A DNA stretch of 64,000 nt from Mycolicibacterium holsaticum DSM 44478 = JCM 12374 (GTDB lineage Bacteria; Actinomycetota; Actinomycetes; Mycobacteriales; Mycobacteriaceae), in contig NZ_CP080998.1 of NCBI RefSeq assembly GCF_019645835.1, forward strand, positions 3,224,001-3,288,000, in the 5' to 3' direction. Both the position numbers and the translations under genes were made by a program. Under the pieces are notes generated by a model. It was not told the origin of the DNA, did not search any database, and saw nothing but the letters and a program-made list of their open reading frames with translations. Positions 52,647 to 63,210 of the stretch are shown one piece after another (position 1 is the stretch's first letter; each line of letters starts with the position of its first letter).

Positions 52647-53156
52647 GTGAGCGCAGATTCCGATCGGGTCGTCGTGCGGCGGGCCCGGACGTCGGACGTG
52701 CCCGCGATAAAAGGGTTGGTGGACATCTACGCCGGCAAGATCTTGCTGGAGAAGAACCTGGTGACGCTCTACGAGGCGGTCCAGGAGTTTTGGGTGGCCG
52801 AACTGGGCGGCGAGCTGATCGGCTGCGGAGCGCTTCACGTGCTGTGGTCCGATCTCGGCGAGGTGCGCACCGTGGCGGTACATCCCAAGGTCAAAAGCCG
52901 CGGCATCGGCCACGCGATCGTCGACCAGCTGCTGGAGGTGGCCAGGGAGCTGCGCCTGGAGCGCATCTTCGTGCTCACCTTCGAAGTGGAGTTCTTCAGC
53001 AAGCACGGCTTCGCCGAGATCGACGGCACCCCGGTCACCGCGGAGGTCTACGAGGAGATGTGCCGCTCCTATGACACCGGCGTCGCGGAGTTCCTCGACC
53101 TGTCCTACGTCAAGCCCAACATCCTGGGCAACACGCGCATGCTGTTGACGCTCTAG
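52647..53156 (+). CDS. argA: Amino-acid N-acetyltransferase ArgA
   Basis: ArgA acetylates glutamate (or glutamine), the first step of arginine synthesis. The 169-residue protein is a single GNAT domain without the kinase-like half of E. coli ArgA: VVVRRARTSDVPAIKGLVD, LIGCGALHVLWSDLGEVRTVAVHPKVKSRGIGHAIVDQL and FEVEFFSKHGFAEIDGTP. This is the short mycobacterial form (Rv2747). The GTG at 52647 is the only suitable start. It converges with ftsK across a hairpin. Confidence 0.92.
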   Translation: MSADSDRVVVRRARTSDVPAIKGLVDIYAGKILLEKNLVTLYEAVQEFWVAELGGELIGCGALHVLWSDLGEVRTVAVHPKVKSRGIGHAIVDQLLEVARELRLERIFVLTFEVEFFSKHGFAEIDGTPVTAEVYEEMCRSYDTGVAEFLDLSYVKPNILGNTRMLLTL

Positions 53157-53158
53157 GC

Positions 53159-53207
53159 GATTTGTGTGCGTTTTGTTGCGCTGAGCGCGCGTAGACGCAC
53201 ACAAATC
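53159..53207. terminator. 13-bp inverted repeat between argA and ftsK
   Basis: GATTTGTGTGCGT (53159-53171) is exactly complementary to ACGCACACAAATC (53195-53207), with a 23-base spacer that is itself GC-rich. It lies between converging genes and covers most of the ftsK stop codon, so it could end transcription from both sides. Confidence 0.75.
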
Positions 53208-55674
53208 ACTCGTCGTCCTCGTCGTCTCCGGTGTCTGTGCCCCGGATCGAGGCCAGCGTGGCCGCCAGCTCGTCGGGCTTGACCAGCACCTCACGGGCCT
53301 TGGAGCCTTCGCTGGGGCCCACGATGTTGCGGGTCTCCATCAGATCCATCAACCGGCCCGCCTTGGCGAAGCCGACGCGCAGCTTGCGCTGCAACATCGA
53401 CGTCGAGCCGAACTGGCTGGACACCACCAGCTCGACGGCCTGCAGGAAGACGTCCATATCGCCGCCGATGTCGGGGTCGACGTCGGTGCGTTCGCTGGTG
53501 GTCTTCGCGCTGGTGACACCCTCGGTGTATTCGGGCTCGGCCTGGGCCTTGGTGGCCTCGACGACGGCGTGGATCTCCTCGTCGGTGATGAACGCGCCCT
53601 GCAGCCGGATCGGCTTGTTGGCGCCCATCGGCAAGAACAGGCCGTCGCCCATCCCGATCAACTTCTCGGCGCCCTGCTGGTCGAGGATCACCCGGCTGTC
53701 GGTCAACGACGACGTCGCGAACGCCAACCGCGACGGCACGTTGGTCTTGATCAGGCCGGTGACCACGTCGACCGACGGCCGTTGGGTGGCCAGCACCAGG
53801 TGGATGCCCGCCGCACGGGCTTTCTGCGTGATGCGCACGATGGCGTCTTCCACATCGCGCGGAGCGGTCATCATCAGGTCCGCCAACTCGTCGACGATCG
53901 CCACCACGTACGGGTAGGGCTTGTACTCGCGCTGGCTGCCCAACGGGGCGGTGATCTCGCCGGACCGCACCTTCTTGTTGAAGTCGTCGATGTGGCGCAC
54001 CCGGGAGGCCTGCATGTCCTGGTAGCGCTGCTCCATCTCCTCGACCAGCCACGCCAGCGCCGCGGCGGCCTTCTTCGGCTGCGTGATGATCGGCGTGATC
54101 AGGTGCGGAATGCCCTCGTACGGGGTGAGTTCCACCATCTTGGGGTCGATCAGGATCATCCTGACCTCTTCGGGCGTGGCGCGCGCCAGCAGCGAAATCA
54201 GCATCGAGTTGACGAAGCTCGACTTACCCGAACCGGTCGAACCGGCCACCAGCAGGTGCGGCATCTTCGCGAGGTTAGCCGAAATGTACTCGCCCTCAAT
54301 GTCTTTGCCGAGCCCGATCACCAACGGATGATGGTCGCCACGGGTGGACGGATCGGTCAGCACGTCGGCGAGGCGCACCATCTCCCGGTCGGTATTGGGC
54401 ACCTCGATGCCCACCGCCGACTTGCCGGGTATCGGCGCCAGCATCCGCACGCTCTCGGTGGCGACCGCGTAGGCGATGTTGCGGTGCAGCGCCGTGATCT
54501 TCTCGACCTTGACGCCCGGGCCCAACTCGACCTCGTAGCGGGTCACGGTCGGGCCGCGGGTGCACCCGGTGACCGAGGCGTTCACCTTGAACTGCTGTAA
54601 CACCTCGTTGATCGCGTCCACCATCCGGTCGTTGGCCGCGCTGCGCCGCTTGGGCGGATCCCCGACGATCAACAGGTCCAGCGGTGGCAGCGTGTAGGGA
54701 CCCTCGACCACCCGGTCCAGTGACAGCGCCTGCTTCTTGGCGGGCTTCTTCTTGCGTGAGCGGGCGGCCGGCTCGGGAACGGTCGGAGCGTCGTCGTCGA
54801 TCGGGTAGTTGTCCATCGGCGTGCCGGTCGGCCACGCCTGGGCGCCGTCGTCGCGGTGTCCGGGGTCGTCGTAGTAGCCGTCGGAGAAATCTTCGGGCTG
54901 CGCAGCGACGTCGGTGTCCTCGTCGTCGTCGTCGTACTCGTCGAGGTACTCACCGCGCAGTCCCCGCGTGGAGAACATCATCTGCAATGTCGAGGGCACC
55001 TCGCGGATCGTGGTCCCGGTGACCAGCAGGACACCGAACAGCACACCCATGAACAGCAGCGGCGCGGCGATCCACACGGTGAGCCCGTCTGAGAGCGGCC
55101 CGCCGATCGCGAACCCGAAGAACCCGGCCGCGTGCTGGCGGGCGGCGGGGTCGGCGGGCGAACCTGCCCACAGGTGCCACAGGCCAAGCGCGGGCAGCAC
55201 GATCATCGTCGCACCGAGCACCAGTCGGGGCCGGGCGTCGGGATCCGGCTCGGTGCGCATCAGCAGCACCGCCAGCCCGACGAGGACCACCGGCAGCAAC
55301 ACCACCGCCGAGCCGATGAGCACCCGCAGGAAGGTGTCGATCCACTCCCCGACGGGTCGGGCCGCATCGAACCAGGAGCTCGCGAGGATCACCACCGCGA
55401 TGCCCAGCAGGGCCAGCGCGATCCCGTCGCGGCGGTGGCCGGGCTCGAGGTCACGGGCCCGACCGACCGAACGGGCCGTCGTGCCGGCGCCCTTGGCCAG
55501 CATCAGCCACCCGGCCCGCACGCCGCGACCGACCGTGGCGCCGGCCGTCGAGATCGGCGACGCCGTCCGGCGCGGCGCCGGTCTGCGGCGCGGCGCCGAG
55601 CGCGAGCCGCCCCGGGACCCGGCCTTCGACCTGGTCGAACGGGTGCCAGAACGCGCGACGGTCTTACTAGCCAT
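53206..55674 (-). CDS. ftsK: DNA translocase FtsK
   Basis: FtsK pumps DNA at the division septum and activates XerCD recombination at dif. The 822-residue protein has a basic N-terminus and several membrane helices (about 85-250). An acidic linker includes EYDDDDEDTDVAAQPEDF. The motor domain has Walker A AGSTGSGKSSFVN (Lys484), Walker B VRMILIDPKMVELT, and LVLATQRPSVDVVTGLIK. The winged-helix gamma domain (about 745-805) reads LVVSSQFGSTSMLQRKLRVGF. The ATG at 55674 excludes a spurious upstream extension. A DUF2834 membrane-protein gene is divergent from it. Confidence 0.95.
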   Translation of the reverse strand: MASKTVARSGTRSTRSKAGSRGGSRSAPRRRPAPRRTASPISTAGATVGRGVRAGWLMLAKGAGTTARSVGRARDLEPGHRRDGIALALLGIAVVILASSWFDAARPVGEWIDTFLRVLIGSAVVLLPVVLVGLAVLLMRTEPDPDARPRLVLGATMIVLPALGLWHLWAGSPADPAARQHAAGFFGFAIGGPLSDGLTVWIAAPLLFMGVLFGVLLVTGTTIREVPSTLQMMFSTRGLRGEYLDEYDDDDEDTDVAAQPEDFSDGYYDDPGHRDDGAQAWPTGTPMDNYPIDDDAPTVPEPAARSRKKKPAKKQALSLDRVVEGPYTLPPLDLLIVGDPPKRRSAANDRMVDAINEVLQQFKVNASVTGCTRGPTVTRYEVELGPGVKVEKITALHRNIAYAVATESVRMLAPIPGKSAVGIEVPNTDREMVRLADVLTDPSTRGDHHPLVIGLGKDIEGEYISANLAKMPHLLVAGSTGSGKSSFVNSMLISLLARATPEEVRMILIDPKMVELTPYEGIPHLITPIITQPKKAAAALAWLVEEMEQRYQDMQASRVRHIDDFNKKVRSGEITAPLGSQREYKPYPYVVAIVDELADLMMTAPRDVEDAIVRITQKARAAGIHLVLATQRPSVDVVTGLIKTNVPSRLAFATSSLTDSRVILDQQGAEKLIGMGDGLFLPMGANKPIRLQGAFITDEEIHAVVEATKAQAEPEYTEGVTSAKTTSERTDVDPDIGGDMDVFLQAVELVVSSQFGSTSMLQRKLRVGFAKAGRLMDLMETRNIVGPSEGSKAREVLVKPDELAATLASIRGTDTGDDEDDE

Positions 55675-55773
55675 GCCTGCAAGCCTAGTCGCATTAGCAC
55701 CAGAAACAACATCTGCCACACTGGTCACAGAAAGGTATCACTTCGGCGCCGAGCAGGCATACCGTGCCGAACC

Positions 55774-56223
55774 ATGACCGCCAGCGATGTCCGGGCAGCT
55801 ATGCCTACCTCCAGCAAGGTCCTTTGCGCTGCGTATGCCGTTATTGCGGTCGCCGCCCTGGTGGCGACCTGGAGCCAGAACCTGGCCTACTCCGGCCACG
55901 GAGCCGACCTGCTGCGCGTGTTCTGGGAGGACACCAGGGCCAACCCGGCGTCGAGGTCGATCACCGCCGACATTGCGCTGTTTCTGCTGGCCGCGGCGAT
56001 CCTCATGGTCGTCGAGGCCCGCAAGCACGGCGTGCGGTTCGTGTGGCTCTACATCCTCGGCGGATTCCTGGTCGCGATCAGCGTGACGTTCCCGTTGTTC
56101 CTCATCGCCCGCGAAGTCCGGGTCAGCCGCACCGAAACCACCGGGTTGCCGACGGTCGACACCGTCGGGCTCGCGGTGCTGGCGGTGGCCGTGGCCGCGT
56201 TCACCATCTGGGTGGATATCTGA
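55774..56223 (+). CDS. DUF2834 domain-containing membrane protein
   Basis: This 149-residue protein has four predicted membrane segments. The conserved DUF2834 region reads FWEDTRANPASRSITADIALFLLAAAILMVVEARKHGVRF. The N-terminus is short and the C-terminus ends in a final helix. The ATG at 55774 has no strong ribosome site. It lies 72 bases upstream of the monooxygenase-like gene. Function unknown. Confidence 0.75.
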   Translation: MTASDVRAAMPTSSKVLCAAYAVIAVAALVATWSQNLAYSGHGADLLRVFWEDTRANPASRSITADIALFLLAAAILMVVEARKHGVRFVWLYILGGFLVAISVTFPLFLIAREVRVSRTETTGLPTVDTVGLAVLAVAVAAFTIWVDI

Positions 56224-56295
56224 GAACGCCCTCGAAACGGCGGGCAGTAGGCTGTGCACTCGTCCAGCAGGCACTCATCGAGGAGTTCATCGCCC

Positions 56296-56610
56296 ATGCC
56301 GATCGTCGTCGTCGCAACCATGACCGCCAAGCCGGAGTCCGTCGACACCGTGCGCGATGCGTGCAGGAAGGCCGTCGAGGCGGTGCATCAGGAACCCGGC
56401 TGCGAACTGTATTCGCTGCATGAGGCCGACGGGACGTTCGTGTTCGTCGAACAGTGGGCCGATGCCGATGCCCTGCAGGCGCACAGTGCCGCACCCGCGG
56501 TCGCCGCGCTGTTCGGCGCGGTCGGCGAGCACCTGGACGGCGCGCCCGACATCAAGATGCTGCAACCGGTGGTGGCCGGTGATCCGAGCAAGGGCCAGCT
56601 GCGCAGCTGA
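56296..56610 (+). CDS. Antibiotic biosynthesis monooxygenase (ABM) domain protein
   Basis: The 104-residue protein has the ferredoxin-like ABM fold: [54 protein letters not shown] and a short C-terminal tail. It matches Rv2749 in length and place. ABM proteins are cofactor-free oxygenases or small-molecule-binding dimers. Its stop overlaps the start of the SDR gene (TGATG), so the two are probably functionally linked, perhaps on a quinone- or alcohol-type substrate. Confidence 0.82.
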   Translation: MPIVVVATMTAKPESVDTVRDACRKAVEAVHQEPGCELYSLHEADGTFVFVEQWADADALQAHSAAPAVAALFGAVGEHLDGAPDIKMLQPVVAGDPSKGQLRS

Positions 56611-57422
56611 TGGGTGCCCTCGACGGCAAGGTCGCCTTCATCACCGGCGCCGCCAGGGGACAGGGCCGCGCGGAGGCGATCAAGCTGGCTTCCGAGGGGG
56701 CCGACATCATCGCGGTCGACATCTGCGCCCAGATCGCCTCGGTGCCCTATCCCCTTGCCAGCCCTGACGACCTCGCCGTGACGGTCAAGCTCGTCGAAGA
56801 CACCGGCGCGCGAATCGTGGCGCGTCAGGCCGACGTCCGCGATCAGGCCGCGCTGGGCGCCGCGCTGCAGGCCGGGGTCGACGAGCTGGGACGGCTGGAC
56901 ATCGTGATCGCCAACGCCGGCATCGCACCGATGCAGTCCGGCGCCGACGGCTGGCGCGACGTCGTCGACGTCAACCTCACCGGAGTGCATCACACCGCGG
57001 AGGTCGCGATCCCGACGTTGGTGCAACAGGGTGAGGGCGGTTCGATCGTGCTCACCAGTTCGGTGGCCGGACTGGTCGGCGTCGGCAGCGACGATCCCGG
57101 CGCGATCGGTTACGTCGCGGCCAAACACGGCATCGTCGGGTTGATGCGCATCTACGCCAACCTCCTTGCCCAGCACAGCATCCGGGTCAACTCTGTGCAT
57201 CCCTGCGGCGTGGACACCCCGATGATCAACAACGAGGCCACCCGGCAGTGGTTGGGCAGCATCGCCGAGAAGACACCCCAGGACATGGGAAATGCGTTGC
57301 CGGTGCAGGTGTTACAGCCCGAGGACATCGCCGACGCGGTCGCGTGGCTGGTGTCGGATTCGGCGCGTTACGTCACCGGGGTCGCGCTGCCGGTGGATGC
57401 CGGCTCGGTCAACAAGCGCTGA
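56610..57422 (+). CDS. Short-chain dehydrogenase, mycofactocin-coupled type
   Basis: This 270-residue NAD(P)-dependent oxidoreductase has the cofactor motif [20 protein letters not shown] and the segment [10 protein letters not shown]. The catalytic residues fall in [11 protein letters not shown], then [14 protein letters not shown] (Tyr-X3-Lys), and the C-terminus reads [17 protein letters not shown]. The GQGRAEA wording and the ADIIAVDIC insertion are features of the mycofactocin-coupled SDR family, whose NAD stays bound and is recycled by the redox peptide cofactor mycofactocin. No mycofactocin biosynthesis genes lie in this window. It corresponds to Rv2750. Confidence 0.87.
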   Translation: MGALDGKVAFITGAARGQGRAEAIKLASEGADIIAVDICAQIASVPYPLASPDDLAVTVKLVEDTGARIVARQADVRDQAALGAALQAGVDELGRLDIVIANAGIAPMQSGADGWRDVVDVNLTGVHHTAEVAIPTLVQQGEGGSIVLTSSVAGLVGVGSDDPGAIGYVAAKHGIVGLMRIYANLLAQHSIRVNSVHPCGVDTPMINNEATRQWLGSIAEKTPQDMGNALPVQVLQPEDIADAVAWLVSDSARYVTGVALPVDAGSVNKR

Positions 57423-57449
57423 GATCGCCTGCCGCGCATCGCCGAGCGG

Positions 57450-59128
57450 CTAGATCTCGATGATGGTCGGCACGATCATCGGCTGACGACGGTAGGTCTC
57501 CCCCACCCACTTGCCGATCGCCCGACGCACCGCCTGCGCGATGCGCGTGACGTCGGTGACGTTCTCGGCGGCAAGGGCTTCCAACGCCTCCTCGACCTTG
57601 CGCGTGGCAGGCTCCAGCGACTTGGGGTCCTCGGAGAATCCCCGCGAGTGCAGATGCGCCGGGGCGGCCGCCCGCCCGGTGCCGCGCCGCACCACCACCG
57701 TCACCGCGATGAAACCCGAAGACAGCGTGAGCCGTTCACCGACCACGGTTTCGCCGACGTCGCCGGTGATCAACCCGTCGACGAACATCTTGCCGGTCGG
57801 CACCGCGCCGGCGATCGACGCCCGGCCGGCCACCAGGTCGACGCTGACACCGTTCTCGGCCAGCACGATGTGGTCGTCGGGCACTCCGGTGCGCGCCGCC
57901 AGTGCCGCGTTCGCGCGCATCATCCGCCACGTGCCGTGCACCGGCATGACGTTGCGCGGGCGCACGCCGTTGTAGAGGAACAACAGTTCGCCGGAGTACG
58001 CGTGGCCGGAAACATGCACGCGGACATGCGCATTGGTCACGACCCGCGCACCGATCTTGGCCAGCGCATCGAGTACGCCGAAGATCGCTTCCTCGTTACC
58101 CGGTATCTGCGAGGACGACATGATGATGAGGTCACCCGAGGTCAGCGTGATGCTGCGGTGCTCACCGCGCGACATCCGTGACAGGGCCGCCATCGGCTCG
58201 CCCTGTGTTCCGGTGGTGACGAGCACCACCCGCTCGGGCGGCATCATCTCGGCTGCCCCGATGTCGATGATGTCGTCGTCGTTGGCGAGCGTGAGGTAAC
58301 CGAGTTCCCTGGCGATGCCCATATTGCGCACCATCGAGCGGCCGACGAACGACACCTTGCGCCCGAGCGCGACGGAAGCGTCGATGATCTGTTGCACCCG
58401 ACCGACATTCGAGGCGAAGCAGGCCACGATGACACGCCCCTGAGCACTGCGGATCAGCCGGTGCATGTTCGGCCCGATCTCACTTTCCGACGGGCCGACG
58501 CCGGGCAGTTCGGCGTTGGTGGAATCACACAGGAACAGATCCACGCCGGAATCGCCCAGCCGCGACATCCCGGGCAGGTCGGTGGGTTTGCCGTCAGGCG
58601 GAGACTGGTCGAGCTTGATGTCGCCGGTGTGCAGCACGGTGCCCGCGCCGGTGTGAATAGCGATGGCCAGGCAGCCGGGGATCGAGTGGTTGACCGCGAA
58701 GTACTCGCATTCGAATACCCCGTGGGTCGAGCTCTGCGCCGCGTCGACCTCGACGAGCACCGGCTTGATGCGGTGCTCCCGGCACTTCTCGGCGACCAGC
58801 GCCAGGGTGAACTTGGATCCGACGACCGGAATGTCGGGGCGCAGCTTGAGAAGGAACGGGATCGCGCCGATGTGGTCTTCGTGCGCATGGGTCAAGACCA
58901 GCGCCTCCACCTCGTCGAGCCGGTTCTCGATGATGCGCAGGTCGGGCAGGATCAGGTCGACGCCGGGTTCGTCATGGGTCGGAAACAGCACCCCGCAGTC
59001 GACGATCAGCAGCCGGCCCAGATGCTCGAAAACCGTCATGTTGCGGCCGATTTCGCTGATCCCGCCGAGTGCGGTGACCCGCAGGGCACCCGGGGCCAAC
59101 GGGCCCGGTGGCTTGAGTTCTTCGTTCA

Positions 59129-59129
<1 letters not shown>
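57450..59129 (-). CDS. rnj: Ribonuclease J
   Basis: RNase J is a metallo-beta-lactamase-fold ribonuclease with endo- and 5'-exonuclease activity in mRNA and rRNA processing. The 559-residue protein has ALGGISEIGRNMTVFEH, the zinc motif LTHAHEDHIGA (His81, His83, Asp85, His86), AVNHSIPGCLAIAI, LHTGDIKLD and the beta-CASP region (VIVACFASNVGRVQQIIDAS). VHVSGHAYSGE and the C-terminal domain follow. It starts at a GTG whose first base is also the last base of the dapA stop codon, so it is translated with dapA (order dapA-rnj, as in M. tuberculosis). Confidence 0.95.
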
Positions 59130-60224
<1,095 letters not shown>

Positions 60225-60246
<22 letters not shown>

Positions 60247-60989
60247 GAGGTCGCCACCTCTGTCCCATCCGCCAGCTTGATGATCTCGAAATCGGCGAAC
60301 ACCTGCGGTGCCACGTCCACCAACTGGCGCAGGCATTCCACGGCGAGCCGGCGGATTTCCACGTCGGCGTGCTCGCTGGCCCGCGCCGCGATGAAATGCC
60401 GCCAGGCGCGGTAGTTCCCGGTGACGACGATGCGCGTCTCGGTGGCGTTCGGCAACACCGAGCGCGCCGCCTGGCGGGCCTGCTTGCGCCGCAGCACCCC
60501 CAGGCTGTCTCCGGGCTCGTCGCCCAGGAATTTCGCCTCGAGCTTGGCCAGCAGCTCCACATAGGCCGCACGGCTGGCGTCGGCGGCGCTGGTGAAGATC
60601 TCCCGTAACTCGGCGTCGTCCTCCATCCCGGGCGGCACCACCACCTGCGCGTCGTGTTCGGGCACGTAGCGCTGGGACAGCTGCGAGAACGAGAAGTGCC
60701 GGTGCCGGGTCAGCTCGTGGGTGCACGACCGGGAGATGCCGGTGACGTAGAACGACACCGACGCGTGCTCGAGCACCGAGAAATGCCCGACATCGATGAT
60801 GTGTCGCAGGTAGGCGGCGTTGGTCGCGGTGCGCGGATTCGGTTTCGACCAGCTCTGGTAACAGGCCCGTCCGGCGAACTCCACCAGGGCGGGCCCGCCC
60901 TCGGCGTCGGTGCTCCATGGCACGTCGGGCGGCGCCAAGAACTCCGTCCTGGCGATCAGTTGCACGCGCAGCGGCGTGGTCTCGGCCAC
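60225..60989 (-). CDS. thyX: FAD-dependent thymidylate synthase ThyX
   Basis: ThyX makes dTMP from dUMP using FAD and NADPH, leaving tetrahydrofolate intact. The 254-residue protein has the diagnostic motif [13 protein letters not shown] (residues 95-107), [22 protein letters not shown] before it, and [16 protein letters not shown] near the C-terminus. The final residues (LATEA) and the stop codon are encoded by the last unit of a 34-bp tandem repeat. The organism also has thyA, 3 kb away, so both thymidylate synthase types are present, as in M. tuberculosis. Confidence 0.96.
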
Positions 60990-61134
60990 GGGCTCACCCT
61001 AACGCGGCCGATCTGACCTGCTCGGGCAGCGGTTCGTCAAGGTCGGGTTTGCGTTGGCCGCGGAGAGGGAACAAAGCGGATCCCGGCAGGTGTTAACCAA
61101 GCACTGTTCGCAATAGCGATAGGGAGTGTGACTG

Positions 61135-61437
61135 ATGTCCACCGATTACGACGCGCCTCGCGTCAAAGACACCGACGACGTCGCCGACGAGTCGGTTCAG
61201 GAAATCGCCGCGCGCCGGCGCGAGCAGGTCGATGTCGCAGTGCTCGACGTCGACGATGGTGACGCGGTCGACTCGATCGAGCTGCCCGGTGCCGACCTGT
61301 CCGGTGAGGAGCTGACCGTCCGGGTGGTGCCCAAGCAGGCCGACGAGTTCACCTGCTCGAGCTGCTTTTTGGTGCAGCACCAGAGCCGGCTCGCGCTGCG
61401 GTCCGGCAACCAGACCATCTGCGCTGACTGCGTCTGA
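61135..61437 (+). CDS. DUF4193 family zinc-ribbon protein
   Basis: This acidic 100-residue protein begins MSTDYDAPRVKDTDDVADES and ends in a probable zinc ribbon with CSSCFLVQHQSRLA and CADCV as the two Cys pairs. This fits the DUF4193 family, widespread in actinobacteria. An AGGGAG site precedes the ATG. It is divergent from thyX. No function is known; small zinc-ribbon proteins of this type often contact RNA polymerase or ribosomes, but nothing shows that here. Confidence 0.85.
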   Translation: MSTDYDAPRVKDTDDVADESVQEIAARRREQVDVAVLDVDDGDAVDSIELPGADLSGEELTVRVVPKQADEFTCSSCFLVQHQSRLALRSGNQTICADCV

Positions 61438-61440
61438 GGC

Positions 61441-62661
61441 TCACCGCAGGGCCGCGGCGAGCGGCCGCGCCAGCTCGCCGTTGGTCCCCACGGTGACCTG
61501 CGACAGGTTCAGCCACGACGCCATCGTGCGCAGCTCCTGCGCGAGCGGCCCGGCGATCCGTTCCGGCGTCTGCTCCGGCTCGGTGAAGGCGCCGACGACA
61601 TGCAGCGCGCCGTTGGCCCGGTCGGCCTTCAGGTCGACGCGGCCGACCAACATGCCGTCGAGCAGAAACGGCCACACGTAGTACCCGTACTGGCGCTTGG
61701 CCGCCGGCGTGTAGATCTCGATGCGGTAGCGGAACCCGCCGAAGAGCCGCTCGACGCGCGGCCGGAAGAAGATCAACGGGTCGAACGGGCACAGCAGCGC
61801 GGTGCCCCGGTCGCGCCGCGGCACCTTCTGACCCGCCCGCAGATACCCCGGCGCCTGCCAGCCGTCCACCTCGACGGCCTCCAGTTCGCCGTCGGCGACC
61901 AGTTCGGCGACCGCCGGCTTGGACTGCCGCGGCGAGAGCCGGAAATAGTCGCGGATGTCGGCCTCGGTCGCCACCCCCAGCGCACCTGCCGCGCGCAACG
62001 TCAGCTGCCGTAGCGCGGCGTCGTCGGCCACCTCGCGGCCGACCACCTCCGCGGGCAGCACCCGGTCGGTGAGGTCGTAGTGGCGGGCGAAGCCCACCCG
62101 GGTGGCCGTGGTCAACTGCCCGGACGCGAACAGCGCCTCGGTCACCCATTTGGTGTCGCTGCGGTCCCACCAGGGACCCTTGCGGCCGCGCTGCTCGGCG
62201 CCCAGGTGCGCCTCGATCTGCCCGGCCGTCGACGGCCCGAGCTCCTCGACCGCCGCCAGGATCTTCTCCGCCAGCCGCGGGTTCTTCTTGACGATGTGCG
62301 TGCCCCACCGCCCGTGGGTGTACTCGCGCATGCGCCACCGCAACAGCGGCCAGTCGTCGATGGCCATCAGCGCGGCCTCGTGCGCCCAGTACTCGACGAG
62401 CAGCCGCGGCGAGCGCGCCGTGTGGCTCCACGCCGCCGCGTCGAGCACACCGCGGTCATAGGGTCCGAGCCGGCTGAACACCGGCGCGTAGTGCGCCCGC
62501 ACCGCCACCGACACCGAGTCCAGCTGCAGCACCTGGATCCGGGAGATCAGCCGACGCAGATGGGTGCGGTTGACCGGGCCCCGTGGCTTGGGTTCGGCGA
62601 GGCCCTGCGCCGCGACGGCGATGCGCCGGGCCTGTGCAGCCGTGAGTCTGGTCGCCACCAC
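61441..62661 (-). CDS. Winged-helix YcaQ-like (DNA glycosylase family) protein
   Basis: The 406-residue protein resembles the YcaQ/AlkX-type winged-helix family, some members of which unhook DNA interstrand crosslinks. Landmarks are RLISRIQVLQLDSVSVAVRAHYAPVFSRLG, LLVEYWAHEAALMAIDDWPLLRWRM, the winged-helix part around GVATEADIRDYFRLS, and LLCPFDPLIFFRPRVERLFGG. The start is a GTG behind an AGGATGGG site. The catalytic QXD-type motif of studied members may lie in QVLQLDSVSV, which would suit this role. It ends three bases from the convergent DUF4193 gene. Confidence 0.78.
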   Translation of the reverse strand: MVATRLTAAQARRIAVAAQGLAEPKPRGPVNRTHLRRLISRIQVLQLDSVSVAVRAHYAPVFSRLGPYDRGVLDAAAWSHTARSPRLLVEYWAHEAALMAIDDWPLLRWRMREYTHGRWGTHIVKKNPRLAEKILAAVEELGPSTAGQIEAHLGAEQRGRKGPWWDRSDTKWVTEALFASGQLTTATRVGFARHYDLTDRVLPAEVVGREVADDAALRQLTLRAAGALGVATEADIRDYFRLSPRQSKPAVAELVADGELEAVEVDGWQAPGYLRAGQKVPRRDRGTALLCPFDPLIFFRPRVERLFGGFRYRIEIYTPAAKRQYGYYVWPFLLDGMLVGRVDLKADRANGALHVVGAFTEPEQTPERIAGPLAQELRTMASWLNLSQVTVGTNGELARPLAAALR

Positions 62662-62699
62662 CCCATCCTGTCGCAGCCCACCGACAGCGTCGCCGACGG

Positions 62700-63188
62700 T
62701 TACCCGCGGTGGTAGCTGTAGAACCGGTAGCGCAGCCCCGAACTACTGGTCAGCCACTCTCCGGCTCCGCCGATCCACGCTTCGTCGAGGACCGGCGCCA
62801 CCGCGTCCCCGTCGCGGCGCGGCAGCTCGATGTCCACTTCGGTGACCTCGGCGCGCGTCGCGGCCGGCAGCGCGGCCGCATACACCGCTGCGCCGCCGAT
62901 CACCCAGGTCGTCTCGTCGGTGAGCGCATCGTCGAGCCCGGCCACCACGTCGGCGCCGTCGGCCACATAGTCGGTGCGACGGGTGAGGACGACGTTGCGC
63001 CGCCCCGGCAGCGGACGCACCTTGGGCGGCAGCGACTCCCAGGTCAACCGCCCCATCACCACGGTGTGACCCATGGTGATCTCCTTGAACCTGGCCTGAT
63101 CCTCGGGTAGTCGCCACGGGATGCCGCCGTCGCGGCCGATGACACCGGAGGTCGACTGGGCCCAGATCAACCCGACGTTCAAGCCCAC
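62700..63188 (-). CDS. dfrA: Dihydrofolate reductase
   Basis: DHFR regenerates tetrahydrofolate, which ThyA oxidises when it makes dTMP. The 162-residue protein has [63 protein letters not shown] and [15 protein letters not shown], all standard DHFR contacts with folate and NADPH. The likely start is the GTG at 63188 ([11 protein letters not shown]); a TTG at 63182 is possible. Longer frames run into thyA. It lies 22 bases after thyA on the same strand, a classic thyA-dfrA pair. Confidence 0.95.
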   Translation of the reverse strand: MGLNVGLIWAQSTSGVIGRDGGIPWRLPEDQARFKEITMGHTVVMGRLTWESLPPKVRPLPGRRNVVLTRRTDYVADGADVVAGLDDALTDETTWVIGGAAVYAAALPAATRAEVTEVDIELPRRDGDAVAPVLDEAWIGGAGEWLTSSSGLRYRFYSYHRG

Positions 63189-63210
63189 GATTCGGCCCTG
63201 CAAGCAGGCC

